Assembly: GCF_018687095.1 (NCBI RefSeq)
Contig: NZ_CP061286.1
Span: 1,687,221-1,751,220 of the forward strand
Direction: 5' to 3'
Origin: Polynucleobacter sp. MWH-UH25E
Lineage (GTDB): Bacteria; Pseudomonadota; Gammaproteobacteria; Burkholderiales; Burkholderiaceae
DNA: 64,000 bases
The notes beneath the pieces were generated by a model. The model saw nothing but the letters and a program-made list of their open reading frames with translations, was not told the origin of the DNA and did not search any database. Both the position numbers and the translations under genes were made by a program. Shown one piece after another: positions 16,963 through 25,693 of this stretch (position 1 is its first letter; each line of letters opens with the position of its first letter).

Positions 16963-18576
16963 ATGAGCGATAAAAGCCCCGAAATAAGAATGATGCATAA
17001 GCTACTGCAAGTTGGAGTTTCGTTAAGCAGCGAAAAGGATATTGATCAGTTACTTGAGAACATCTTGCAAGCCGGTATGAGCATTACCAATGCTGATGGT
17101 GGATCAATTTATCGCCTCACCGAAGATCGGCATCTAAAGTTTGAAATCCTGATTACTAAAAGCAAGGGTGCGTACCTTGGAGGCAAAAGCGGCACGCCTA
17201 TACCCTTTCCTCCAATTGCTATTAACAAACCCGATGGCAGCCCAGAAATGTCGAGGGTAGTTTGTTACGCAGTCCATAAAGGTGAGACTGTAAATATTCC
17301 TGACGCTTACAACGCTTCAGGATTTGATTTTTCTGGCACCAAATTATTTGATGAGAAGAATAATTACCGCTCCCAATCCTTCCTAACAGTGCCCATGAAA
17401 AATCATGAGACTGAAATCATTGGGGTGATGCAGCTGATTAATGCCTCAGATCCCAGCACAGAAAAGATCACCGCTTTTTCAGCAACACAACAGGAAATTC
17501 TAGAGGCATTAGCCTCTCAAGCAGCAATTGCTCTAACCAATCGACTCTTGATTAATCGTCTTGAAGAATTGTTCGAGGGTTTTATCAACATGATTAATGA
17601 TGCAATTGATGATAAATCCCCCTACACCAGCGGACACTGTATGCGCGTCCCAGAGTTAACCGTGATGCTAGCAGATGCAGTCAACAACGCAAAAGCGGGC
17701 CCACTGAAAGAGTTCACCATGACTGAGGGCGATCGTCATGAGCTGAAGATTGCTGGCCTGCTTCACGACTGCGGAAAAATTACCACTCCTGTACACATAG
17801 TAGATAAAGCTACAAAGTTAGAGGCTATTTTTGATCGCATTGCCCTCATCGATTTAAAAGCGCAAGTGATTCTCAGGGATATTGCTCTTGAGGTAAAAGA
17901 AGGAAAGCTCGATGAGGCAACAGCGCTCTCTAAAAAGAATCAATTACTAGATGACTTAGCTTACTTACAAAAAACGAATATTGGCGGTGAATTTATGTCC
18001 AACGCCGATGTCGATAGGGTCAGTGAAATCGCACAGCGCTATACCTGGAAAAATGGTGCCGGTGAAATAACACCCTTCTTAAGCGCAGACGAAATTAAAA
18101 ATTTAACGATCCGCGCTGGCACCTTAACCGAAGAGGATCGCAAAATTATTAACCACCACATCGAAGTCACCATTACGATGTTAGAGAAGCTGCCTTGGCC
18201 CAAGCATTTAAAGAATGTTCCAGAGTATGCAGGCGGTCACCATGAGCGCATGGATGGTAAGGGCTATCCTAAGGGCCTTGCCCGAGATCAAATGTCTGTT
18301 CAGGCTCGTTGCATGGCAATTGCCGACGTATTTGAAGCACTTACCGCCTCAGACCGCCCTTACAAAAAGGGTAAAAAACTGAGCGAGTCATTGGAAATAC
18401 TTGGGAAAATGAAGCTTGGATCCCATATTGACCCTGATTTATTTGATGTCTTTATCTGGGAAAAGGTCTACGAACAATATGCCTTGAAATACTTACCCGC
18501 CGAACAAATAGATGAAATTGATGTCACCAAAATTCCAGGCTACAACCCACCACCTGACAATTATTTCAATGCCTAA
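16963..18576 (+). CDS. GAF + HD-GYP cyclic-di-GMP phosphodiesterase
   Basis: 537 residues without signal peptide or membrane segment. An N-terminal GAF domain (about 25-195) precedes an HD-GYP domain (about 210-510). Seen motifs: YTSGHCMRV, the HD dyad in AGLLHDCGK (His268, Asp269), HHIEVT, GGHHERMDGKGYPKGL (the GYP signature) and the closing DVFEALTASDRPYKKG. Metal ligands look complete, so c-di-GMP hydrolysis is likely. An insertion of about 100 residues separates the HD dyad from HHIEVT. It is divergently transcribed from the adhesin secretion operon, which suggests control of attachment through c-di-GMP. The start ATG has only a weak ribosome site; the next methionines lie further into the sequence. 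Confidence 0.92.
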   Translation: MSDKSPEIRMMHKLLQVGVSLSSEKDIDQLLENILQAGMSITNADGGSIYRLTEDRHLKFEILITKSKGAYLGGKSGTPIPFPPIAINKPDGSPEMSRVVCYAVHKGETVNIPDAYNASGFDFSGTKLFDEKNNYRSQSFLTVPMKNHETEIIGVMQLINASDPSTEKITAFSATQQEILEALASQAAIALTNRLLINRLEELFEGFINMINDAIDDKSPYTSGHCMRVPELTVMLADAVNNAKAGPLKEFTMTEGDRHELKIAGLLHDCGKITTPVHIVDKATKLEAIFDRIALIDLKAQVILRDIALEVKEGKLDEATALSKKNQLLDDLAYLQKTNIGGEFMSNADVDRVSEIAQRYTWKNGAGEITPFLSADEIKNLTIRAGTLTEEDRKIINHHIEVTITMLEKLPWPKHLKNVPEYAGGHHERMDGKGYPKGLARDQMSVQARCMAIADVFEALTASDRPYKKGKKLSESLEILGKMKLGSHIDPDLFDVFIWEKVYEQYALKYLPAEQIDEIDVTKIPGYNPPPDNYFNA

Positions 18577-18583
18577 CTTGTAG

Positions 18584-18718
18584 TCAGCTTTAATTGTCAG
18601 CTTCAATGTAGTCAGGCTCAACCCCATTCTTAGCCTTCAGAAACAATAATGCCCCATTTGTGGGGCATTATTGTTGCTTTTTTATTTGTCTTTAATTTGT
18701 ATTTAATTGATCTTTTTA
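18584..18718. repeat. Short degenerate tandem repeats flanking the terminator
   Basis: Before the terminator, three units carrying TCAGCTTYAAT or TCAGGCTCAA start at 18584, 18597 and 18612. After it, ATTTGTCTTTA, ATTTGTATTTA and ATTGATCTTTTTA run head to tail from 18684 to 18718. Units are 11-15 bases and imperfect. No coding function is visible. Confidence 0.5.
18642..18682 (+). terminator. Strong Rho-independent terminator after the HD-GYP gene
   Basis: A 15-bp perfect stem (18642-18656 with 18661-18675) with a TTTG loop and a downstream T run (GCTTTTTTA). The GC core is GCCCCA/TGGGGC. It points rightward and ends transcription before the convergent cyclase gene. Confidence 0.9.
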
Positions 18719-18744
18719 ATTGGCCACTTAATCATTCATCTTTC

Positions 18745-20346
18745 TTAATAATTACGTGTCAGGCTAACACGACGTATTTCGGTTACAGCTAACTGGGCAA
18801 TATCACGCAACTTCTCAAATTTATCCTGCTCTAGCGGTACAAGAGAGTCAATTTGTGAATAAGAAGATGCAACAAATCGATCGCCATTTTCTTGGCTATA
18901 ACGCATCACGCCAAACTCAATGCGACTGCGCTCATCCGTGGTTAATCTGCTTATCAAGTTTTTGGTAGCCCAAATCGTGCCATGCCTTGCAAAATCGCTC
19001 AAGCGGGAAGCTCGGTTGATGGTGTCTCCCAACACAACAAACTCCACATGATTGGCCGATTGGAAACTTCCCAACCACTCTTGCCCTTCATGTAATCCAA
19101 TATTCAGCTGCAGCTCAGTGAGCCAATTTTTTCTGTACTGCCAATCGGCACTAATCTTACGCATTGCGGCGCGTAATTCATCGGCACAGGCAACCGCATT
19201 AAAGAGGTAATTACTCTCAGGTTGCGGGAAGAAGTAGTAAACAACTCCATCACCCGCATGTTTGCCATGAGTGCCGGTGTACTTTCGCAATATTGGACCC
19301 ATCGTTGCCCAAATTTGATTAATCAGCTCAAAGTACTCATCTGGAGGAAGCTCTGAACAAATCCTCACGGAATTTTGCAAGTCAGCAACCAACACCGCTA
19401 GCGGGGTCATGACTGGCAAACGTTTACTCAAGAGATTCTGAATCACTTGGTCACGTCTTCCCAAGAAGCTCAAAAGATCATCACCGCGATCTTCAGCCAA
19501 GGTGTGAATCACCAAAATACCTTCACGGAAATAGACTGCATAAACACGGTAGCGAGTAGGAACTCCATTGACATCGGTACGGAATAAGTCTATTTCGGTA
19601 ACGGACTGCTGTTGACCTTTTTCACCATCAGAATGAGCAAACTGCACATTTTCAAAGAGGCCTAGCAAATCTGGATCGGCCGCGAGTACTAACTTAGATA
19701 GAGCCTCCCGACCAACTCGGGCGCTGGCTAGTTGTATATGTAGATTCGCTAATGCCTTTTGATCTAACAAGCCAATGCGTGCCTCGGGGCGAGAGAGTAG
19801 ATCAAATAAATTACGTTCGGCACTTTGTGCGGGCGGAGCAGAAAAGCGGAATATTTCTTTTCGAGCGGACTCATTCAACCACGTTAATTCTAGGTTGTAA
19901 TTGAGCATGTAGGCAGGCTGAGTTAAACCCTCTAAGGACAAAGCCATTGCAGAATTCGGTTTGGCATTCTGAAAGCTTGCGGAATGTGAGCCACGCTTTT
20001 CAACATTCACTCCAGCGCGCCGACTATTGTGCTTAGCCTGAGCTAATGACACATCAGCCATTTCAGGTTCAGAGGTTTGGGAAACTGCCCCTAATAAATC
20101 ATTGGTTTGTGCGAGACGTTCCGCTATAGATGCCATATTCAAGCCCTGCGACTTGAGTGCTTGAACAGTCTGAATGGTGTCCAAAGTGTCATCAGGGAAA
20201 AAACCCAATAGGCGAGCTGCCCCCTGCGCCAAATCATCGGCTGGCGACTGAAATACAGGCTTTGGCAAAATGCCGAGCTGTATATAGTTGTTGAGGGTTG
20301 CTCTCGAAATGCCAGATAACTCCAGCACTTCTTTACTTGAAATCAT
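18745..20346 (-). CDS. MerR-type HTH / PAS / class III nucleotidyl cyclase fusion regulator
   Basis: 533 residues. The N-terminus (1-80) is a MerR-like helix-turn-helix (SSKEVLELSGISRATLNNYIQLGILPKP, then LKSQGLNMASIAERL). A PAS-like segment spans about 135-290. The C-terminus (about 312-475) is a class III cyclase with both metal Asp residues present (VLVADLQNS, Asp322; KHAGDGVV, Asp366) and transition-state residues in LGDTINRASRL (Asn444, Arg448). It therefore looks catalytically competent, probably making cAMP or cGMP, though the substrate cannot be read securely. Joining a DNA-binding domain to an active cyclase in one chain is uncommon. Three TTTATACA octamers upstream suggest autoregulation. 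It has its own transcription unit, convergent with the HD-GYP gene. Confidence 0.85.
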   Translation of the reverse strand: MISSKEVLELSGISRATLNNYIQLGILPKPVFQSPADDLAQGAARLLGFFPDDTLDTIQTVQALKSQGLNMASIAERLAQTNDLLGAVSQTSEPEMADVSLAQAKHNSRRAGVNVEKRGSHSASFQNAKPNSAMALSLEGLTQPAYMLNYNLELTWLNESARKEIFRFSAPPAQSAERNLFDLLSRPEARIGLLDQKALANLHIQLASARVGREALSKLVLAADPDLLGLFENVQFAHSDGEKGQQQSVTEIDLFRTDVNGVPTRYRVYAVYFREGILVIHTLAEDRGDDLLSFLGRRDQVIQNLLSKRLPVMTPLAVLVADLQNSVRICSELPPDEYFELINQIWATMGPILRKYTGTHGKHAGDGVVYYFFPQPESNYLFNAVACADELRAAMRKISADWQYRKNWLTELQLNIGLHEGQEWLGSFQSANHVEFVVLGDTINRASRLSDFARHGTIWATKNLISRLTTDERSRIEFGVMRYSQENGDRFVASSYSQIDSLVPLEQDKFEKLRDIAQLAVTEIRRVSLTRNY

Positions 20347-20470
20347 TTATACACATGTCCAATTTACTGGCTTTTTCATCTACAACACAGATAAAAATAC
20401 AACGCCGTGAGTGTATTTATACAGCTATATAAATAATTTAGACACTTATTTAATTAAACACCTGTATAAA
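20346..20470. promoter_or_regulatory. Repeated TTTATACA octamers upstream of the MerR-cyclase gene
   Basis: The octamer occurs at 20346-20353 and 20416-20423, and in the opposite orientation (TGTATAAA) at 20463-20470. A one-mismatch nonamer lies at 20437-20445. On the minus strand the shared core reads CTGTATAAA or GTGTATAAA. The first copy abuts the start codon. Candidate binding sites for the MerR-type protein itself. Confidence 0.4.
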
Positions 20471-20493
20471 GTTGCAAGTAAACAACAGGCGAA

Positions 20494-23475
20494 TTAGACA
20501 TTAGGTGCCCCAATTAGATGCTTTTGGAAGTCTGCACCAGTCATTGGCCTACCAAATAGGTAGCCCTGTCCAATTTGACACCCTATATCTAGTAGGATTT
20601 GGCGCTGCTCCTCGGTTTCAACCCCTTCAGCAATTGACTGCAGATTGAGACCTGACCCCATCGTAATCATGGCTTGCACTAAAGCACGATCAGCGTTGGC
20701 ATTTACAATTTGCGCAGTAAATGAAGAATCAATCTTTAGAAAATCGAAGTTGAAGTTTCTTAATGCTGACAAAGAAGAATAACCCGTTCCAAAATCATCG
20801 ATCGCAAATCTAAAACCAGCTTCATGCAAGAGTGCAATTTTCTGACTAACTCGCGCATTCTGATTCATCATCGTGTGCTCGGTAATCTCCAAAATTACTC
20901 TTTGAGTGGATAGATTTAATTCCTTCAAGTATTCGATCCAGTTTAAAGCTGAGTGTTTATTGGAATTGAATTGTGTCGCGGACACGTTAATGCCCACGCT
21001 GATGTCCTTCTCAGACTTTGGCAGCGCGAGTAAAAACTGACACACTTGACGGAAAACCCAGTCACCCATTTCGATGATCAAGCCTGAATCCTCTGCTACC
21101 TCAATAAAATGTTCCGGCAAAATTAGAACACCATCATGCCTTCGCCAACGCAATAAAGCCTCAGCATGAATAATTTCTCTAGTCTTAAGATCAACAATAG
21201 GCTGATAAAACACATCGAATTGGTTTTCCTGCAGCGCCGTCCTCAACTCAGAAATAATTTTCATCTTGCGATCAGCCAACTCTTGAAGGGATTGGGTGAA
21301 GTAGTGATATCCATTCCGACCTTGATTTTTTACCGCATACATTGCCTGGTCAGCCTTCATCAGCAAACCTTTGGTGCTGCTGGCATCCTGAGGATAGAAG
21401 GCAATACCCAAGCTCGCTGAGATATGAAAGACTTGCCCCTCAATCTCTACAGGCTCAGCTAGGCGCTCTGTAATTCCCAGTAACACCTTATCTATGTTCT
21501 GTGGGCTCTCTAAATCATTCAGAATGATCGTAAACTCATCCCCGCCAATACGAGCAACCGTATCGGATTCACGTACCTCTTCCTTAAAACGATCGGAAAC
21601 CCTTCTCAGAATCTCATCCCCGATATCATGACCCGAGGTGTCGTTAATATCTTTAAAGTGATCTAAGTCGACGAACAATAAAGCGAAAGTATTTTTTGCT
21701 CGATCTGCGCGTTTAATAGACTCATCTACGCGATCGAGAAACAGACGCCGGTTGGGAAGACCCGTTAATGCATCATAGTTAGCCTGGCGATTGATAATCT
21801 CACGCGTTCTCTTTTGATCTGAAACAGGTGATATCAGACCCACTCTCTGACGAACTGAGCCAGCATCATCTAAGGCGGTGAAGATCGATAAAAACCCTAA
21901 ATATTCTGCGTCCGTTTTTCGCCTAATCCAAACTTGCCCTTCCCAGTGACCAACCGAGTCCAATGAAGGAATTAAGTCTGAATATGAACGAGCCCCATGA
22001 GCCTTAACTAGTATGGATGGCAAGTCTTTGCCGATAATATCGGCCTCGGTATAGCCAGTGATTTCCTGGAAAACATCATTGACCACCACAATCGTATTCT
22101 TACCATCCATGATAAAGACGGCTTCCCCAATTGCCTGATAGACCGAAGAGGTAATTCTGAGTAGATCTTCATCATGCTTTCTATCGGTTAAATCAATGCC
22201 ATAGATTGCAAATTTATCTCCTGCCTGTACCGAACCCCAGCTGATATATTTCTTGGTGCCGTTCTTGCAGGTAGTCCAAGTTTCTAATGGGGTCATTACC
22301 GATCGGGTTTGACGCGCCTGATGCAAACGCGTATTCCACTCACCTCTAACTTCTTTGCGGTAATCCGGGTCTGGGTAAACTAGATCCCACCATTGATCGC
22401 TATTATTTAAATCAGCAGCTTGGTAACCAGTCAAATCCGTATACGCCTTGTTCACAAAATCGACTGATCGTTTTTGCAAATCCAGTAACGCCATCGAAAC
22501 GGGCATCCGCTCAATAATTGCCCGAAAGCGCCCTTCCACCTGAAGCAAATCATTGGTTTTGCCTTCAATGCTTTCAATAATCAAACTGACCAGCAAACCT
22601 ACCAGACACATCAGGCTCAAATAAGCCCAGATGCTAATTGGGGCAGGATCATTCATCAGATTTTTATTGAAAAATCCATGACCCTCATAAGCACCCAAAA
22701 TAGACTGCAAAACCGTCATGGCTAAAATCAGCATTGCGCCATGTCTGCCGTAGCGCAATGCCGCTACCAACAAAATGGGATAAACGAAATACCCCCGGTT
22801 TAAAAACTCAAGTTGGGCAAAATCATTGTTTAGCCAACCAAAAATTACCGCCTGACCAAAAAGAAAGACAAGACCAAAAAATACTAATACTTCATAGAGT
22901 TTTGGTGCGCGAAACCAATCCCGCGGTACCGTTCGCCAAACCAAAATGACAGGCGTAAAAAAAGCTGCCCCAAAAAAGTCGCCAATAAACCAGGTATAGA
23001 TAAGACTGAGGTAAGTCTCATTTTCAACCAAACCGGCATTCATCAAGAGTAGCGTACTGAGCGAACTACTGATTAGCGCCGTGACAACCGAGACAACAAA
23101 TAATGAAGCGATATCCAGAATAGAGGTGATGTCTTTATTAAAAGCAAAAACATGGTGCAACAATAAGCTACCAACTAAAGCAGCTGCAGTGCTTCCTGCG
23201 GCAAGCTGAAAAGAAATATATAAATCAAAACCGCCTAAAACCTCCCCAGCTACTGCAGCTACAAAAACAAAAGGCCAAAATCGATTGCCATAATTGAGTA
23301 GCATGGCCAAGCCAATTCCTGCGGGCACCCAAATCATGCTTGCGCCAGAACTACTTGAAAAGTTTTTTAGTATGTATCCAGCTATATAGGCATACAAAAT
23401 CGACCAGAGGACTGCCGAGGCAATTTCTCGATTTTTTACCAAAGGATGGTTCTGAAGGCGACTGATTAAGTTCAT
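20494..23475 (-). CDS. MASE1-PAS-PAS-GGDEF-EAL membrane c-di-GMP turnover protein
   Basis: 993 residues. The N-terminal ~310 residues form a multi-pass MASE1 sensor (SSGASMIWVPAGIGLAML, VFVAAVAGEVLGG). Two PAS domains follow (about 315-435 and 440-555). The GGDEF domain keeps its active motif (RIGGDEF) and an inhibitory I-site, RESD, five residues upstream. The EAL domain also keeps its signature (HAEALLRW), EITEH, the metal-binding IDDFGTGYSSL and AEGVET. Both activities therefore appear possible: synthesis and breakdown of c-di-GMP. The gene is divergent from nadA with little spacing, so its promoter must overlap the nadA leader. It is probably another input to the attachment circuit, though that link is inferred. 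Confidence 0.93.
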   Translation of the reverse strand: MNLISRLQNHPLVKNREIASAVLWSILYAYIAGYILKNFSSSSGASMIWVPAGIGLAMLLNYGNRFWPFVFVAAVAGEVLGGFDLYISFQLAAGSTAAALVGSLLLHHVFAFNKDITSILDIASLFVVSVVTALISSSLSTLLLMNAGLVENETYLSLIYTWFIGDFFGAAFFTPVILVWRTVPRDWFRAPKLYEVLVFFGLVFLFGQAVIFGWLNNDFAQLEFLNRGYFVYPILLVAALRYGRHGAMLILAMTVLQSILGAYEGHGFFNKNLMNDPAPISIWAYLSLMCLVGLLVSLIIESIEGKTNDLLQVEGRFRAIIERMPVSMALLDLQKRSVDFVNKAYTDLTGYQAADLNNSDQWWDLVYPDPDYRKEVRGEWNTRLHQARQTRSVMTPLETWTTCKNGTKKYISWGSVQAGDKFAIYGIDLTDRKHDEDLLRITSSVYQAIGEAVFIMDGKNTIVVVNDVFQEITGYTEADIIGKDLPSILVKAHGARSYSDLIPSLDSVGHWEGQVWIRRKTDAEYLGFLSIFTALDDAGSVRQRVGLISPVSDQKRTREIINRQANYDALTGLPNRRLFLDRVDESIKRADRAKNTFALLFVDLDHFKDINDTSGHDIGDEILRRVSDRFKEEVRESDTVARIGGDEFTIILNDLESPQNIDKVLLGITERLAEPVEIEGQVFHISASLGIAFYPQDASSTKGLLMKADQAMYAVKNQGRNGYHYFTQSLQELADRKMKIISELRTALQENQFDVFYQPIVDLKTREIIHAEALLRWRRHDGVLILPEHFIEVAEDSGLIIEMGDWVFRQVCQFLLALPKSEKDISVGINVSATQFNSNKHSALNWIEYLKELNLSTQRVILEITEHTMMNQNARVSQKIALLHEAGFRFAIDDFGTGYSSLSALRNFNFDFLKIDSSFTAQIVNANADRALVQAMITMGSGLNLQSIAEGVETEEQRQILLDIGCQIGQGYLFGRPMTGADFQKHLIGAPNV

Positions 23476-23611
23476 TTTGGAGCAATCAAATATTGGTTTT
23501 ACTGGTTCTAGCTTTTGCCTAATGGCTAATAAAAGAATACCTTATACCCTGCCGATTTCGTTAAAATCACACCCTAGACCCAAACAAAACATCCTCGGGT
23601 TAATATTTGCC

Positions 23612-24739
23612 ATGAACCCCCTTTCCATTCAGACTGAAACCTATGATTACCCAGCTCAAAATGCAGCTGGAGTCACTTGTACCGCTCAAGCTTGGGCTAA
23701 AACCCCACCCCCATTACAAGACTCAGAAAAAGCAGTGATCATTGCTCGTATTAAGGAGCTCTTGATAGCTAAAAATGCCACTTTAGTTGCACACTACTAT
23801 GTTGACGGTGCTATTCAAGACTTAGCGATTGAAACTGGTGGTTTTGTGGCCGACTCCCTAGAGATGGCTCGCTTTGGAAAAAATCACCCTGCAAAAAATT
23901 TAATTGTTGCGGGAGTGCGATTCATGGGTGAGACGGCCAAGATTCTCAGCCCTGAGAAACATGTCTTTATGCCAGACCTTGATGCTACCTGCTCTTTAGA
24001 TTTAGGTTGCAATGCTGCTGACTTTGCCAAGTTTCGCGCTGCCCACCCTGATCGCGTGGTTGTGGTCTATGCCAATACGAGTGCCGCGGTGAAAGCACAA
24101 GCAGATTGGATGGTAACCAGCTCTTGCGCCCTAGCAATTGTTCATCAACTCAAAGTTGAGGGAAAAAAGATTCTATGGGCACCAGATCGTCACCTGGGTA
24201 GATACATTCAAGAGCAAACTGGTGCTGATATGTTGTTATGGAATGGGGCTTGCATCGTTCATGATGAATTCAAGGCTGCTGAACTGAAGGTTCTCAAAGT
24301 CGCACACCCTCATGCAAAAATATTAGTTCACCCTGAATCACCACAAGCTGTAGTTGATCTAGCTGATGTCGTCGGCTCTACTTCCGCCATGATTAAGGCG
24401 GTCGTTGAAGGATCCGCTACCGAATATATTGTCGCAACCGACAAAGGCATTTTGCATCGCATGCGCCAACTTGCTCCCAACAAGAAATTGATTGAAGCTC
24501 CTACAGCTGGTAACAGCGCTACCTGTAAGAGTTGTGCCCACTGCCCCTGGATGGCCATGAATGGCCTGCAGGGCATATTAGATTGCCTAGAAAATGCCTC
24601 AGGCGAAATCTTCGTTGATGAACCTATTCGTACCCAAGCTTTAGGGTGTATTGAACGCATGCTGGATTTCACCACCCATCACCCTGACCTCTTAGCGAAA
24701 GCGCAACACGGCTTTGTCAAAAATATCGGTGCCGCCTAA
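23612..24739 (+). CDS. nadA: Quinolinate synthase A
   Basis: 375 residues from the ATG at 23612. The frame is open back to 23477, but the extra 45 residues are not NadA-like and would run into the leader of the divergent gene, so 23612 is preferred. NadA condenses iminoaspartate with dihydroxyacetone phosphate to quinolinate using a [4Fe-4S] cluster. Visible motifs: AHYYVDGAIQDLA near the N-terminus, VAGVRFMGETAKIL, the cysteine in TCSLDLGC, SSCALAIVH, APDRHLGRYI, and the C-terminal CKSCAHCPWMAMN. It heads a nadA-nadC unit in the de novo NAD pathway, with nadB convergent next to it. Confidence 0.96.
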   Translation: MNPLSIQTETYDYPAQNAAGVTCTAQAWAKTPPPLQDSEKAVIIARIKELLIAKNATLVAHYYVDGAIQDLAIETGGFVADSLEMARFGKNHPAKNLIVAGVRFMGETAKILSPEKHVFMPDLDATCSLDLGCNAADFAKFRAAHPDRVVVVYANTSAAVKAQADWMVTSSCALAIVHQLKVEGKKILWAPDRHLGRYIQEQTGADMLLWNGACIVHDEFKAAELKVLKVAHPHAKILVHPESPQAVVDLADVVGSTSAMIKAVVEGSATEYIVATDKGILHRMRQLAPNKKLIEAPTAGNSATCKSCAHCPWMAMNGLQGILDCLENASGEIFVDEPIRTQALGCIERMLDFTTHHPDLLAKAQHGFVKNIGAA

Positions 24740-24819
24740 GGTTTCTTTGGTTTATTTAGTTCATTTCTTTTGGCTCTTGTTCATTGCTCATTTAATTACT
24801 CCATTTCTTTAATTTATTC

Positions 24820-25677
24820 ATGTTTGATTACAACGAAACCTTAGAGCAAGCTCGCCAACGCAATATTCATGATGCGCTCATGGAAGATATTGGTATCTGT
24901 GATTGGACCGCTAAACTCGTACCCAGCAAAAATGTGCAAGCACAATTAATTGTTCGACAGGATGCCGTGTTATGCGGCGTAGATTGGTTTGAGGGCACTC
25001 TTAAGAAATTGGATCCCAATGCAAAGCTTACCTGGCATAACATAGAAGGCGACATGATGAGGGCGGATACCAAGGTCTGCGAAATTTCGGCCGACTCTCA
25101 AGCCCTGCTCTCCGCTGAGCGCACCTGCATTAACTTCTTGCAAACTCTGTCATGGACAGCCAGTATTACGCGCCAACACGTGGATGCTATTGATGGCGCT
25201 AGCCCTAACCCTACAGGTTGCGCAGTACTCGATACCCGCAAGACCATTCCAGGTCTGCGTCAAGCCCAGAAGTACGCAGTACGTATCGGTGGGGGACAAA
25301 ATCAACGTCTTGCTTTATGGCACGGCATTTTGATTAAAGAAAATCACATTGCTGCGGCCGGCAGTGTGACTGCGGCCCTTAAGAATGCACAGGCCCTGAA
25401 TTCTGGTGTGGATATTCAGATTGAGGTTGAGAATTTCGCAGAATTAGAAGAAGCCCTAGCTGCTGGAGCGAAGAGTATTTTGATTGATAACTTTAATACC
25501 GATCAAATGAAGCAAGCAGTGGCTATCACTGCTGGTCGCGCATTGCTAGAAGCATCAGGTGGCATTAATTTAGATCAAATGCGCGCCATTGCCGCAACCG
25601 GTGTTGATCGCATCTCCTTAGGCAAACTCACAAAAGATGTGATTGCGGTTGATTTTTCGATGAGGGTTCTAGGCTAA
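24820..25677 (+). CDS. nadC: Nicotinate-nucleotide pyrophosphorylase (carboxylating)
   Basis: 285 residues, normal length for the family. It converts quinolinate and PRPP to nicotinate mononucleotide, the step after NadA. Motifs visible: EDIGICDWTA, the phosphate-binding LDTRKTIPGLRQAQKYAVRIGGG, HRIGL-equivalent QRLALWHGILIKENHI, IEVEN, ILIDNF and LEASGGINL near the C-terminus. It lies 80 bases after nadA on the same strand. The spacer is a T-rich string of similar TTCATTTCTTT-like units with no clear ribosome site. Its stop lies 9 bases from that of the convergent nadB. Confidence 0.97.
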   Translation: MFDYNETLEQARQRNIHDALMEDIGICDWTAKLVPSKNVQAQLIVRQDAVLCGVDWFEGTLKKLDPNAKLTWHNIEGDMMRADTKVCEISADSQALLSAERTCINFLQTLSWTASITRQHVDAIDGASPNPTGCAVLDTRKTIPGLRQAQKYAVRIGGGQNQRLALWHGILIKENHIAAAGSVTAALKNAQALNSGVDIQIEVENFAELEEALAAGAKSILIDNFNTDQMKQAVAITAGRALLEASGGINLDQMRAIAATGVDRISLGKLTKDVIAVDFSMRVLG

Positions 25678-25693
25678 GGCTTTACTTTAGCCT
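25671..25693. terminator. Small bidirectional hairpin at the nadC/nadB junction
   Basis: AGGCTAA (25671-25677) and TTAGCCT (25687-25693) form a 7-bp stem that contains both stop codons. T-rich sequence follows weakly on either strand. It may act as a compact shared terminator for the two convergent genes. Confidence 0.4.

Noticed and set aside
23477..23611. 45-codon upstream extension of nadA
   Set aside because: Not similar to NadA N-termini and lies in the shared leader with the divergent gene; the ATG at 23612 fits family length.
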